Source of the DNA: Verrucomicrobiota bacterium JB022
GTDB taxonomy: Bacteria; Verrucomicrobiota; Verrucomicrobiia; Opitutales; Oceanipulchritudinaceae
DNA: 64,000 bases
Direction: 5' to 3'
Assembly (NCBI GenBank): GCA_030673845.1
Contig: JAUTCQ010000007.1
Span: forward strand, 41,086 to 105,085
Numbering within the stretch: the first letter of the stretch is position 1; the number at the start of each line of letters is the position of its first letter. Shown one piece after another: positions 34,581 to 43,237 of the stretch. Both the position numbers and the translations under genes were made by a program. Below the pieces are notes generated by a model. The model saw only the letters and a list, made by a program, of their open reading frames with translations, did not search any database and was not told the DNA's origin.

Positions 34581-34603
34581 CGCCCAGCTTTTGCGATTTT
34601 CCC

Positions 34604-36796
34604 ATGGCGGCTCCTACACCCACCCTTTCTCCCGAAGATCCGAACGCTTCACCGGGCGCCCAAGCGGCCGACGCCCAGGCTAGCCGGCTTTTTGCGCTGG
34701 TGGGGAATCCCAATTCGGGCAAAACCACGCTCTTCAACGCGCTGACCGGCCTGCGCCAGAAGGTGGGCAACTATCCGGGCGTAACGGTGGAGCGCAAGGA
34801 GGGCATCTGCTACTCGCAGCATGGCCGCCCGATGCGGATCGTCGACCTCCCGGGCTCCTACAGCCTCAGCGTGCGCTCGCCAGACGAGAAGATCATGCGC
34901 GACGTGCTGCTGGGCCGCCGGAGCGACATGCCGGCGCCCGATGCGGTGATCTGCGTGATCGACGCCAGCAACCTCGAGCGCAACCTCTACCTCGCCACCC
35001 AGGTGATCGAGATCGGCCTGCCGACGATCCTGGTGCTCAACATGATCGACGTGGCCGAGCGCCGGGGCATCCGCGTCGATACCGAAAAGCTGAGCCACCG
35101 CCTCGGCGTGCCCGTGATCCGGTGCGCCGCCGCCAGCGGCAAGGGCGTGACGGAGCTGAAGCTGGCCATGAGCCGTGCCGACCTCCCGTCTTCCAGCCTG
35201 CGCCTGCCCGTGCCGGAGCTGATGCAGGAGGCGATCAAGGAAATTGCGCCCGTGCTCAAGCGGGGGGCGCGCCCGCATCAAGGCCTGGCCCGGGCAGAAG
35301 CCCGCCTGCTGTTGGCCGACATCGACCATTTTGACCCGACCGACGCCGGCCCCGCCTCGACGCGCATCCAGCTATGGGTGCAGCGCCTCGACCGCGAGCT
35401 GCCGGGCTGGCGCTCCGAGCGCATCACGCAACGCTACGCCCAGATCGGCGACCTGATGCGCGAGACGGTCCACCGCTTCAACCCGAACCGCAAGAGCATG
35501 ACGGAGCGGATCGACAAGGTGCTGCTCCACCCGGTGGGCGGCATCGTCGTGCTCTCCTGCGTGCTCACCCTGCTTTTCTACAGCGTCTTCCAGCTGGCAG
35601 TGCCCTTCATGGACGCGATCGACGGCCTGGTCGGCGCGGTGGGTGAATGGGCGGCCGCTATGCTGCCCGAGGGTGCCTTGCGCGGCCTGATCGTCGACGG
35701 CATCATCGCCGGCGTAGGCGGCGTGGTGATCTTCCTGCCGCAGATCCTGCTGCTCTTTTTCTTTATCGCGCTGCTGGAGTCGACCGGCTACATGGCACGC
35801 GCGGCCTTCATGCTCGACAAGCTGATGAACAAGGTGGGGCTGCATGGCCGCAGCTTCATCCCCCTGCTCTCCAGCTACGCCTGTGCGGTGCCCGGCATCA
35901 TGGCCACACGCACGATCGAGAGCGCCAAAGACCGCCTGGTGACGATCCTCGTCGCGCCGTTCATGACGTGTTCGGCCCGGCTCCCGGTCTACCTGGTGCT
36001 GATCGCGGCCCTTTTCCCCGAAGGCGAAGGCACGGCGCTGCAGCGTGCGCTGATCATGTTTGGCCTGTACATGCTCGGGACGGTCAGTGCGCTGCTCTTT
36101 GCGTTGATTTTCAAGAAGTTCCTCTTCAAGGGGCAGACGCCTAGCCTCGTGATGGAGCTGCCCTCCTACAAGTGGCCGCAATGGGGGCAGATCGCGCGCG
36201 AAATGTTCGACCGTGCGGTCATCTTCCTGCGCCGCGCCGGTACCGTGATCTTTGCGCTGAGCATCGTGCTGTGGTTTGGCATGAACTACCCGCAGACGCC
36301 CTTCAGCGAGGAAATCCCCGAAGGGGCGACCGAAGAGCAGGTGGCGGAGATCGAGGCGCACCACGCGCAGGAGCACCTCGCCAACTCCTTTGCCGGTCGC
36401 CTCGGGCACACGCTGGAGCCGATCTTCTCCCCCCTGGGCTACGACTGGAAGATCAACATCGGCGTGATCGCCAGCTTTGCCGCCCGCGAAGTCTTCGTCT
36501 CGACCATGGCCATCGTCTACAACGTCGAAGACGGCGGCGAAGACACCGATTCCCTGCTCGACAACCTGCGCAACCAGAAGCGGACCGACGGCTCGCCCGT
36601 CTTCACCCCGCTGACTTGCCTCAGCATCATGGTCTTCTTCGTCTACGCCCTGCAGTGCCTCAGTACGGTGGCGGTCGTCAAGCGCGAGACCCAGAGCTGG
36701 CGCTGGGCGGGCTTCCAGGTCGTCTACATGTTTGCGGTGGCCTGGATCGCCGGCGCGCTTGTCTTCCAGCTCGGCCAGTTGCTCGGCTTCCAATAA
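34604..36796 (+). CDS. feoB: Ferrous iron transporter B
   Basis: 730 residues. N-terminal G-protein domain: G1 GNPNSGKTT (about 32), the G2 threonine in VGNYPGVTVERKEG, G3 DLPGSYSL and G4 LNMIDV. A helical regulatory segment follows, then the polytopic permease from about 310, with the Gate motifs ARAAFMLDKLMNKVGLHGRS and PFMTCSARLPVY (conserved cysteine) and AAREVFVSTMAIVYNV. It imports Fe(II) across the inner membrane. The complete protein has a slightly extended N-terminus rich in Ala and Pro. Confidence 0.96.
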   Translation: MAAPTPTLSPEDPNASPGAQAADAQASRLFALVGNPNSGKTTLFNALTGLRQKVGNYPGVTVERKEGICYSQHGRPMRIVDLPGSYSLSVRSPDEKIMRDVLLGRRSDMPAPDAVICVIDASNLERNLYLATQVIEIGLPTILVLNMIDVAERRGIRVDTEKLSHRLGVPVIRCAAASGKGVTELKLAMSRADLPSSSLRLPVPELMQEAIKEIAPVLKRGARPHQGLARAEARLLLADIDHFDPTDAGPASTRIQLWVQRLDRELPGWRSERITQRYAQIGDLMRETVHRFNPNRKSMTERIDKVLLHPVGGIVVLSCVLTLLFYSVFQLAVPFMDAIDGLVGAVGEWAAAMLPEGALRGLIVDGIIAGVGGVVIFLPQILLLFFFIALLESTGYMARAAFMLDKLMNKVGLHGRSFIPLLSSYACAVPGIMATRTIESAKDRLVTILVAPFMTCSARLPVYLVLIAALFPEGEGTALQRALIMFGLYMLGTVSALLFALIFKKFLFKGQTPSLVMELPSYKWPQWGQIAREMFDRAVIFLRRAGTVIFALSIVLWFGMNYPQTPFSEEIPEGATEEQVAEIEAHHAQEHLANSFAGRLGHTLEPIFSPLGYDWKINIGVIASFAAREVFVSTMAIVYNVEDGGEDTDSLLDNLRNQKRTDGSPVFTPLTCLSIMVFFVYALQCLSTVAVVKRETQSWRWAGFQVVYMFAVAWIAGALVFQLGQLLGFQ

Positions 36797-36816
36797 CCCC
36801 GTATCTTTACCTTGTC

Positions 36817-37011
36817 ATGCCGACCGACCTCCAAAGCCTGCTGATTTACCTCATTGTGGCCACCGCCGTCGTCTGGCTGGTGCGCGGGCTCATCTTCCGC
36901 AAAAAGAAGGCCTGTGGCGGAGGCTGCGGTGGTGACTGCGCGGCGCCCGTGAAGCGCAACCCCGTGATCGAAAAGGCCGTCCAGCGCCAGCAAAAGCCGG
37001 GCAGCAAGTAA
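36817..37011 (+). CDS. FeoB-associated Cys-rich small membrane protein
   Basis: 64 residues. One membrane helix (LLIYLIVATAVVWLVRGLIF, about 8-27), then a basic patch and the cysteine cluster KKACGGGCGGDCAAP, which is typical of the small proteins encoded behind feoB. It may handle Fe(II) or regulate FeoB. It starts 20 bases after feoB and completes the iron operon. Confidence 0.85.
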   Translation: MPTDLQSLLIYLIVATAVVWLVRGLIFRKKKACGGGCGGDCAAPVKRNPVIEKAVQRQQKPGSK

Positions 37012-37068
37012 ACTTTGCACGCCCCTATTTCCTCGCGCTTGGGCCACCGTTTTCAACAATAGCGCCGC

Positions 37069-37824
37069 ATGGAAGATTGGCCCGATTTGCGCGTCTACCA
37101 GCCTGAATTGCCCGCCGAGGGTGGGCCGCAACGCTTTGCCCTCAGCGCGGAAGAGAGCCACCACCTGGTAAAGGTACGCCGCGCACGCGAAGGCGAGCCC
37201 GTCTTGCTGCTCGATGGCAGCGGGCATCGCTGGCTGGGCACGCTGACGGTCGCCCACGCGAAGCAGGCGGAGGTGGAGGCGCGGGCGATTGCCTCCCTGC
37301 CGGTGCCGCCGACCCGGGTGATTGTGGGCCAGGCGCTGCCCAAGGGTAAAACGATGGACAATGTCGTCCACCGCGCCGCCGAGCTGGGCGTGGCCGTGCT
37401 GGTCCCGCTGGCGACCCACCACAGCGAGGTGTCGCTGGACGCCAAGCGGGCCGACAGCAAGGTGGAGAAGTGGACGGCAGTGGCCATCGAGGCGCTGAAG
37501 CAGTGCGCCAACCCTCACCTGCCGGAGATTCCGCCCGTGCAGTCGCTGGAGGCGTTTTTGCAGGCGCAGGCCGGGGCGGAGGTCAAGCTGGTCGCGGCTC
37601 TCACCCCCGAGACGCGCCCGCTGTTGGAGCTGATGCAGGCCCTGTCGCCGCGCCCGGGCTCAATCGCCCTGTTGGTGGGGCCGGAGGGCGATTTCTCGGA
37701 TCGCGAGTATCAGCAGATCTTTGCCCACGGCTACCAGCCGGTGAGCCTGGGGCCGCGCATTCTGCGGGTAGAGACGGCCTTCGTCAGCGCGGTGAGCGTC
37801 ATTCAGGCCGCGCTCGGGCAATAA
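37069..37824 (+). CDS. rsmE: 16S rRNA (uracil(1498)-N(3))-methyltransferase
   Basis: 251 residues. N-terminal PUA-like domain (HHLVKVRRAREGEPVLLLDG) and a C-terminal SPOUT knot with LLVGPEGDFSDREYQ and the final VSLGPRILRVETAFVSA. It methylates U1498 of 16S rRNA. No functional link to the iron genes upstream; 57 bases separate them. Confidence 0.94.
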   Translation: MEDWPDLRVYQPELPAEGGPQRFALSAEESHHLVKVRRAREGEPVLLLDGSGHRWLGTLTVAHAKQAEVEARAIASLPVPPTRVIVGQALPKGKTMDNVVHRAAELGVAVLVPLATHHSEVSLDAKRADSKVEKWTAVAIEALKQCANPHLPEIPPVQSLEAFLQAQAGAEVKLVAALTPETRPLLELMQALSPRPGSIALLVGPEGDFSDREYQQIFAHGYQPVSLGPRILRVETAFVSAVSVIQAALGQ

Positions 37825-37907
37825 GATTCATTTCTTTCGCGTTTTCTGTGCATTAGCGGCTCGAATTAGGTTGAGTACCGCAAATTGACAGCTTAGCCTG
37901 CCTGTAA

Positions 37908-39434
37908 ATGCCACAGCCAGTCACTTTCAACAATACCGTGTTGCGCGACGGCCACCAAAGCCTGGCGGCCACCCGGATGCGCACCGAGCAAATGCTGCCC
38001 GCCCTCGCCGATCTCGACGCCCTGGGCTTCGGCGCGCTCGAAACGTGGGGCGGCGCGACCATCGACGCCGGGCTGCGGTTCCTGAACGAATTCCCGTTCG
38101 ACCGCCTCGACCGCATCAAGGAAGGCACGCCCAATACGCCGCACATGATGCTGCTGCGCGGCCAGAACATCGTCCAATACGCCAATTTCCCTGACGACGT
38201 GGTCGAAGCCTTCGTCGAGCGCTCCGCCGCGCACGGCATGGACATCTTCCGCGTGTTCGACGCGCTGAACGACCCGCGCAACCTTCAAGCCGCCGTCAAC
38301 GCGGTGAAGAAGGTCGGCAAGCACGCCCAAGGCACGCTCTGCTACACCACCAGCCCCTTCCACACGGTCGAAAAGTTCATCGAGCTGGGCGAGGAGATGG
38401 AGAAGATCGGCTGCGACTCCATTTGCCTCAAAGACATGGCGGGCCTCATCCCCCCGCACCGCACCAAGCTCATCGTCGAAGGCCTCAAGAAGCGCGTGAA
38501 GATCCCCGTGTGGGTCCACACGCACGAAACGGCCGGCCTCGGCGGCGCCACCTACTACGCCGCCATCGAGGCGGGCGCGGACGCGGTGGACTGCTCGATC
38601 ACGCCCTTTGCCAACGGCACGGCCCAGCCCGACACCGTGCGCATGATGGCCATGCTCGAAGACCACGCGCGCCGTCCGGACTACGACATGAAGCGCCTGG
38701 AGCGCCTGCGCGAGCACTTTACCAAGGTCTACGGTGAGCTCAGCTCCTTCACCCAGCACCAGAACGAAGTCGTCGACAGCGACGCGCTCGTCTACCAGGT
38801 GCCCGGCGGCATGCTCTCCAACTTCCGCAACCAGTTGAAGGAGCAGAAGATGGAAGACCGCTTCGAGGAAGTATTTGCGGAAATCCCCCGCGTGCGCGAA
38901 GCCCTCGGCTGGATCCCGCTCGTCACCCCCACCTCGCAAATCGTGGGTGTGCAAGCCATGCTCAACGTCAAGTTTGGCCGCTGGAAGAACTTCAGCCCGC
39001 AGGCGATGGACATCGCGCTCGGCTACTACGGCCAGACGCCCGCGCCGGTCGACCCCGAGGTGCAAAAGCTCGCCTCCGAGAAGGCCAAGAAGCCGGTCAT
39101 CACCGAGCGCCCGGCCGACCTGCTCCAGCCGCGCATGGAAAAGCTGCGCGAAGAGCTGAAGAAGGAAGGCCTGCCGACCAACGACGAGCATTGCGTGATC
39201 TGGGCCATGTTCCCGCAAGAGCTGAAGAAGCACTACGCGAGCAAGAACGCGCCCAGCCAGCCGACCACCGTCAGCATGGCCACGCCCGCCGCTGCCGCAC
39301 CGGCTCCCGCTCCCCAGGCCGCGCCGGCCCCGGCTGCCACTGCTCCGGCCCCCGCCGGCGGTGCCAAGTGGAAGAAGATGCGCCTCAACATCAACGGCCA
39401 CGCTCTCGAAGCCACCGTCGAAGAGATCAAGTAG
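37908..39434 (+). CDS. Oxaloacetate decarboxylase/pyruvate carboxylase-type carboxyltransferase subunit, lacking a biotin site
   Basis: 508 residues. The carboxyltransferase TIM barrel is intact: NTVLRDGHQSLAATRM, ETWGGATID, the lysine in CLKDMAGLI, the metal histidines in WVHTHETAGLG, and the conserved YQVPGGMLSNF and DIALGYYGQTP. An Ala/Pro linker follows (TPAAAAPAPAPQ...). The protein then stops at LNINGHALEATVEEIK, the first strand of a biotinyl domain, with no MKM biotin site. A terminator follows directly, so the stop is real for this gene. The biotin carrier must be a separate protein. No membrane beta subunit or gamma subunit is adjacent. Confidence 0.85.
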   Translation: MPQPVTFNNTVLRDGHQSLAATRMRTEQMLPALADLDALGFGALETWGGATIDAGLRFLNEFPFDRLDRIKEGTPNTPHMMLLRGQNIVQYANFPDDVVEAFVERSAAHGMDIFRVFDALNDPRNLQAAVNAVKKVGKHAQGTLCYTTSPFHTVEKFIELGEEMEKIGCDSICLKDMAGLIPPHRTKLIVEGLKKRVKIPVWVHTHETAGLGGATYYAAIEAGADAVDCSITPFANGTAQPDTVRMMAMLEDHARRPDYDMKRLERLREHFTKVYGELSSFTQHQNEVVDSDALVYQVPGGMLSNFRNQLKEQKMEDRFEEVFAEIPRVREALGWIPLVTPTSQIVGVQAMLNVKFGRWKNFSPQAMDIALGYYGQTPAPVDPEVQKLASEKAKKPVITERPADLLQPRMEKLREELKKEGLPTNDEHCVIWAMFPQELKKHYASKNAPSQPTTVSMATPAAAAPAPAPQAAPAPAATAPAPAGGAKWKKMRLNINGHALEATVEEIK

Positions 39435-39468
39435 GCGCCTGCGCGCAGTCCAGGTTTTGCAGTTTCAA

Positions 39469-39499
39469 GACGAGTGCCCGCGTGGCGCTCGTCTTTTTT
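39469..39499 (+). terminator. Rho-independent terminator after the decarboxylase subunit
   Basis: Stem GACGAG-t-GCC/GGC-g-CTCGTC with a CGCGT loop and six T residues, 35 bases past the stop. Confidence 0.88.
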
Positions 39500-39517
39500 G
39501 TTGCAGCACCGGTTGGC

Positions 39518-40705
39518 TCAGGCAGACACAGTCCCCGCCAGTCGTTGAGCAAGGTGGGCGACGTTTTGGCGAGCGTCGAAGTGGGTGCGGGCCCAGCTCT
39601 GGCCGTTGGTGTGCAGCTTTTCGGCGAGGGCGGTGTCGTGGGTTAGGCGGGTGAGCGCAGTGGCAAGATCGTCGACCGTTTCGGCGAGCAGCCCGTTTTC
39701 CTCCGGCACGATGACTTCGGCCACGCCGCCGACGGGAGTCGCGACCACAGGGACGCCGGCGGCGAGGGCTTCGCCGATGATGTTGGGCAGGCCCGCGCGG
39801 TCGCCCGAGGCGGCAACGACGCCGGTAAAGAGCAGCACATCGGCCCAGGCGAGGGCTTCGGCCACGGTGGCAAAGGGTTGGGCGCCGGTCAGTTGCACCT
39901 CGGCGGTGAGGTCGCGTTTCTGAAGGTCGGCGGTCAGGGCTTGGTGCAGCGGGCCGCCGCCGATGATGCGGGCCGTGAAGGGCACGCGTTCGCGCTTCAG
40001 GCGGGCGTAGACTTCCAGTTGGCGCGCATAGCCCATCTTTTCGACCAGACGGCCGACGCTGAGGATGCGCAAGGGGCGGCGCTCAGGGCGCACGGGTGTG
40101 ACGACAGGCCAGTCCACCAAGCCGCGACGGATCAGCCACACGCGCTGCGGGTCTGCGCCGAAGGCGATCAGGCGTTCGTGCCCGGCTCCGGTGCTGGTGC
40201 GGATGCCTTCAGCGGCGGCGATCTTGGTGGGCAGGAGGGCGTCGCCGCCGTCTTCAAAAAGGTCGTAGGCGTGGCCGCCGAAAGAGTAGGGGGCGCCGGT
40301 CAACTCACGGGTCAGCCACAGGGCCGTCGTCGGCGCACTGGCCCAGACGGCGTGGCGCAGGTCGGCTGCGGCCCATTCGTGGGCGTAGCGCAGACCGGCC
40401 GCGAGGCCCAGCCATTGCTCGCCCGCGTTGATCAGGTTGGGCAGGGGGCTTTCGAGCAGCGTCCGCAAGGGCCGCGTGAGTGCCTTCGGGTTACGCCACA
40501 GCCAGCCAGGTAGGCGGGCGATGGCTTCAGTGATGCCGCGCAGGCCAAAGCGCTCGATCGGCACGCCGTGGAAGCTGTCGCTACCGCCCCACAAGGAGTA
40601 GAGGCGCAGGGGGCGGCCTTGCTCGATCAGGGCCTCGATCTCACGCTGGACAAAGGTCTCCGTCGAGACGGGAAAGGTGGTGAAGACGAAGACCCAGGCG
40701 CTCAT
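39518..40705 (-). CDS. GT4-family glycosyltransferase
   Basis: 395 residues, GT-B fold. The N-terminus is FTTFPVSTETFVQREIEAL. The C-terminal donor-binding half has ILSVGRLVEKMGYARQLE, RIIGGGPLHQAL and the family E-x7-E region GLPNIIGEALAAGVPVVATP with GGVAEVI. Its start codon overlaps the stop of the upstream GT28 gene in an ATGA, so it is the last gene of the four-gene lipid/glycan operon. It probably adds a sugar to a glycolipid intermediate. The donor sugar is unknown. Confidence 0.88.
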   Translation of the reverse strand: MSAWVFVFTTFPVSTETFVQREIEALIEQGRPLRLYSLWGGSDSFHGVPIERFGLRGITEAIARLPGWLWRNPKALTRPLRTLLESPLPNLINAGEQWLGLAAGLRYAHEWAAADLRHAVWASAPTTALWLTRELTGAPYSFGGHAYDLFEDGGDALLPTKIAAAEGIRTSTGAGHERLIAFGADPQRVWLIRRGLVDWPVVTPVRPERRPLRILSVGRLVEKMGYARQLEVYARLKRERVPFTARIIGGGPLHQALTADLQKRDLTAEVQLTGAQPFATVAEALAWADVLLFTGVVAASGDRAGLPNIIGEALAAGVPVVATPVGGVAEVIVPEENGLLAETVDDLATALTRLTHDTALAEKLHTNGQSWARTHFDARQNVAHLAQRLAGTVSA

Positions 40706-41931
40706 GAAACGGCGGCGACCGGCGCCAGCTCGTGGGCGGTGGCGGCGCGCTTGGAGCGCACGCCGAGCATCTCGGCGATGTCGTGCAGCAGGTCTTCCGG
40801 GCGGTCGTCGGCGCGGAGCTGGCGGAAGCGGTGCAGCAGGCGCTGGTAGTCGCCCGGACGGTCGAGCCAGCGGGCGAGCAGCTTTTCCAGCTCTTCCTCG
40901 TTGTGGACGAGTTCGCCTGCGGCCTGCGCCTGGAAGTATTGCACCGTGAGGCGTTCCTGGGGCATCATGCCACCGAGGGTGTGGAAAACGACGGGGCAGC
41001 CGGCCTGCAGAGCTTCGGCGGCGGTATTGGCGCCGCCACGGGTCACCACGCAGTCGGAAGCGCGCATCAGCTCGGGCATGCGGCGGCTGAAGCCTTCGAG
41101 GTGCAGCGCCAGTTGCGGGTGTCGCTGGTGCCAGGCACGCACTTGTTCGCACGCTTTCTCGTTGCGCCCGCAGACAACGATGGCCTGCACGCGGTCGGCG
41201 AGGGGGAGGAGCGAGCGCAGGAAACGCAGGTGGTGAGATGCGCCTTGGCTACCGGTGGAGATGAAGACCGTAAAGCGCTCGGGGTGCAGGCCGAAGCTTT
41301 GGCGTGCGGCCTTTTTCTCGACCAGGCTGTAGGAGCCGCCGAGAGCGCGGCGCGGGAGGAAATTGGTGAGCACGCTGGCCTTGTCGGCCGGGACGCCCAG
41401 CTCGATCGCGTGCATGCGGGCGGCGTTGGTGCGGGCGACAAAGCGGTCGACGCTCGGCTCGGCCCAGTTGACGCTGAAGCCGCGTCCGCCGCTCCATTCG
41501 CCGCAGTAAGTCATCGTGCGCACACTGTCGCCGAGGACTTTACGGGCATCCTGGAAGTAGCCCCGGTTGGTGCAGTCGTGCAGGGAAAGGACGAGGTGGG
41601 GGCGATAGCTTTGGAGCAGCTCGCGATAATACCGGCCGCCGTAGGAGACGGATTGGCTGTGCGTGGCCGTAAACAGCTCGACGATTTCCCAATACAGGTT
41701 GTGGGCGATGGGCCCGTGCCGCTGGATCTGGTTGTAGAGCCACACGCCAAAGGCGCCCAAGCGGCTGCTGTTCTCGATGATCTGCTCCTGGCGGACTTCA
41801 AATTGGTCCGGGTAGAGCTCCTCGACCCAGTTGCGAAACGCTTCTGCCCTACGGTCATGACCACTACCGGTCGATGAGCTGAGGAGCAGGATGCGGCGGC
41901 GGTTGTCTGGGCGAGCGTGCGATGGGTTCAT
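40702..41931 (-). CDS. GT28 glycosyltransferase, MurG/diacylglycerol-glucosyltransferase-like
   Basis: 409 residues. The N-terminus ILLLSSSTGSGHDRRAEAFR is the signature of processive diacylglycerol glycosyltransferases and plant MGDG synthases. The C-terminal half has VFISTGSQGASHHLRFL, VTRGGANTAAEALQAGCPVV and GGMMPQERLTVQYF, the nucleotide-sugar site. It is therefore predicted to glycosylate a lipid at the inner membrane. The stop-start ATGA overlaps on both sides bind it tightly to the ketosynthase upstream and the GT4 downstream. Confidence 0.85.
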   Translation of the reverse strand: MNPSHARPDNRRRILLLSSSTGSGHDRRAEAFRNWVEELYPDQFEVRQEQIIENSSRLGAFGVWLYNQIQRHGPIAHNLYWEIVELFTATHSQSVSYGGRYYRELLQSYRPHLVLSLHDCTNRGYFQDARKVLGDSVRTMTYCGEWSGGRGFSVNWAEPSVDRFVARTNAARMHAIELGVPADKASVLTNFLPRRALGGSYSLVEKKAARQSFGLHPERFTVFISTGSQGASHHLRFLRSLLPLADRVQAIVVCGRNEKACEQVRAWHQRHPQLALHLEGFSRRMPELMRASDCVVTRGGANTAAEALQAGCPVVFHTLGGMMPQERLTVQYFQAQAAGELVHNEEELEKLLARWLDRPGDYQRLLHRFRQLRADDRPEDLLHDIAEMLGVRSKRAATAHELAPVAAVS

Positions 41932-43232
41932 GAGAGAAGAGCTGCGTGATTGGTTTTACCACGACCCAGAACCAGACAGACATTAGCACCGCCGAAACCA
42001 CTGCTGTTCGTCAAGACCAAATTCGGTTGGGCGTCTTTTGTCTGTCGAATAATGTCGAGCCCTTCGGCTTCGGCATCGAGTTGAGAGATATGGGCTGAGC
42101 CGGGCATAAAGCCCTCGTTGAGAGCGAGGACACAGAAGGCGGTCTCCATGATGGAGGAAAGGCTGAGGCCGTGGCCGGTGAGGGCCTTGGTGCTGCTGAT
42201 CGAGGGGCCATGCGCGGTGCCGAAGATGGCTTTGAGGGCCTTGCATTCGGCGGCATCGCCCACCGGGGTGGAGGTGGCGTGGGCGTTGACATAGTCGATC
42301 TGCCCGGGCGTGACTTCGGCGCGGGCGAGGGCCATTTCCATCGCACGCCGCAGGCCGTCGCCGTCAGGGTGGGGGGCGGCCACATGAAAGCCGTCGGTCG
42401 CCTGTCCCCAACCGTGGATTTCGGCCAGTTCGGGTGCGCCACGGGCGGCGGCGGCTTCGCGCGATTCGAGCACCATGGCCACAGCGCCGCCGGTGCCGAC
42501 AAAGCCGTCGCGGCCTTGGTCGAAGGGGCGGGAGGCGAGATCCGGATCCGTTTGGCGGGAGAGCACGCGCATGCCGGCAAAGGGCGCGATGGTCTCGCGA
42601 TTGCAGTCTTCCGCGCCCACTACGATCATGCGGTCCTGGCGGCCCAGGGCGATTTCTTCAAAGGCGTAGCCCAAGGCATGGCCGCTGGAGGCGCATGCCG
42701 AGACGAAGCCGGTGGAGGCTCCCCGGATGCGGTGCAGCGCGCAGAGGTTGAAATTGAGGGTGCCTGCGATCGAGGCTACGATGCCGAGCGGCGAGCAGCG
42801 CATGGGGCCAAAGCGGTCCATGCGCGTCATGTGGTGGTGCACCATCATGGTCGAGCCGGCGGAGGCGGCAAAGAGACCGGTGCGCGGGTTCGAGACCTGG
42901 TCGGCATCCAGCTTGGCTTCTTCGATCGCTTGCTGGACGGCGTAGGCGGCATAGATGCCGTGCGGGGCGAGGCCGCGCAGTTGCTCCAGGCGCAGCTTGA
43001 GCGATGCCGGGTAGGTCCAGTCTTCCTGATCTGCCGAATCGGTGTTGAAGCCTTCGACCGGCGCGGCGAGCGCGATGGGAATCTTCGGATCTTCGAAGGG
43101 CGGGAAGGGCCGGATACCGTGCTCCATCCGCCGCAGCCGGTTCGAGACGGAGCTGCGGTCGGTGCCGAGACAGGTCGCCCAGCCGAGGCCGGTGACCACG
43201 ACGGGCTGCAGAGCTTGGTAGCGAGGGTTCAA
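41928..43232 (-). CDS. Beta-ketoacyl synthase (KAS II-like) of a specialised lipid operon
   Basis: 434 residues, condensing-enzyme thiolase fold. The catalytic triad is intact: Cys180 in VSACASSGHALG, His318 in NAHATSTPVGD, Lys349 and His354 in TKALTGHGLS. The C-terminal SSGFGGANVCLVL is standard. It differs clearly from the housekeeping FabF at 61185-62444 (for example ASSGHALG versus ATATHSIS after the active Cys). That supports a dedicated pathway. Encoded 5 bases after the ACP-dehydratase fusion, with ATGA coupling to the GT28 gene. Confidence 0.9.
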   Translation of the reverse strand: MNPRYQALQPVVVTGLGWATCLGTDRSSVSNRLRRMEHGIRPFPPFEDPKIPIALAAPVEGFNTDSADQEDWTYPASLKLRLEQLRGLAPHGIYAAYAVQQAIEEAKLDADQVSNPRTGLFAASAGSTMMVHHHMTRMDRFGPMRCSPLGIVASIAGTLNFNLCALHRIRGASTGFVSACASSGHALGYAFEEIALGRQDRMIVVGAEDCNRETIAPFAGMRVLSRQTDPDLASRPFDQGRDGFVGTGGAVAMVLESREAAAARGAPELAEIHGWGQATDGFHVAAPHPDGDGLRRAMEMALARAEVTPGQIDYVNAHATSTPVGDAAECKALKAIFGTAHGPSISSTKALTGHGLSLSSIMETAFCVLALNEGFMPGSAHISQLDAEAEGLDIIRQTKDAQPNLVLTNSSGFGGANVCLVLGRGKTNHAALLS

Positions 43233-43237
43233 GTGAG

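Noticed and set aside
35372..36793. 473-codon minus-strand frame opposite feoB
   Set aside because: Antisense of a textbook FeoB; His/Asp/Glu-rich with no motif.
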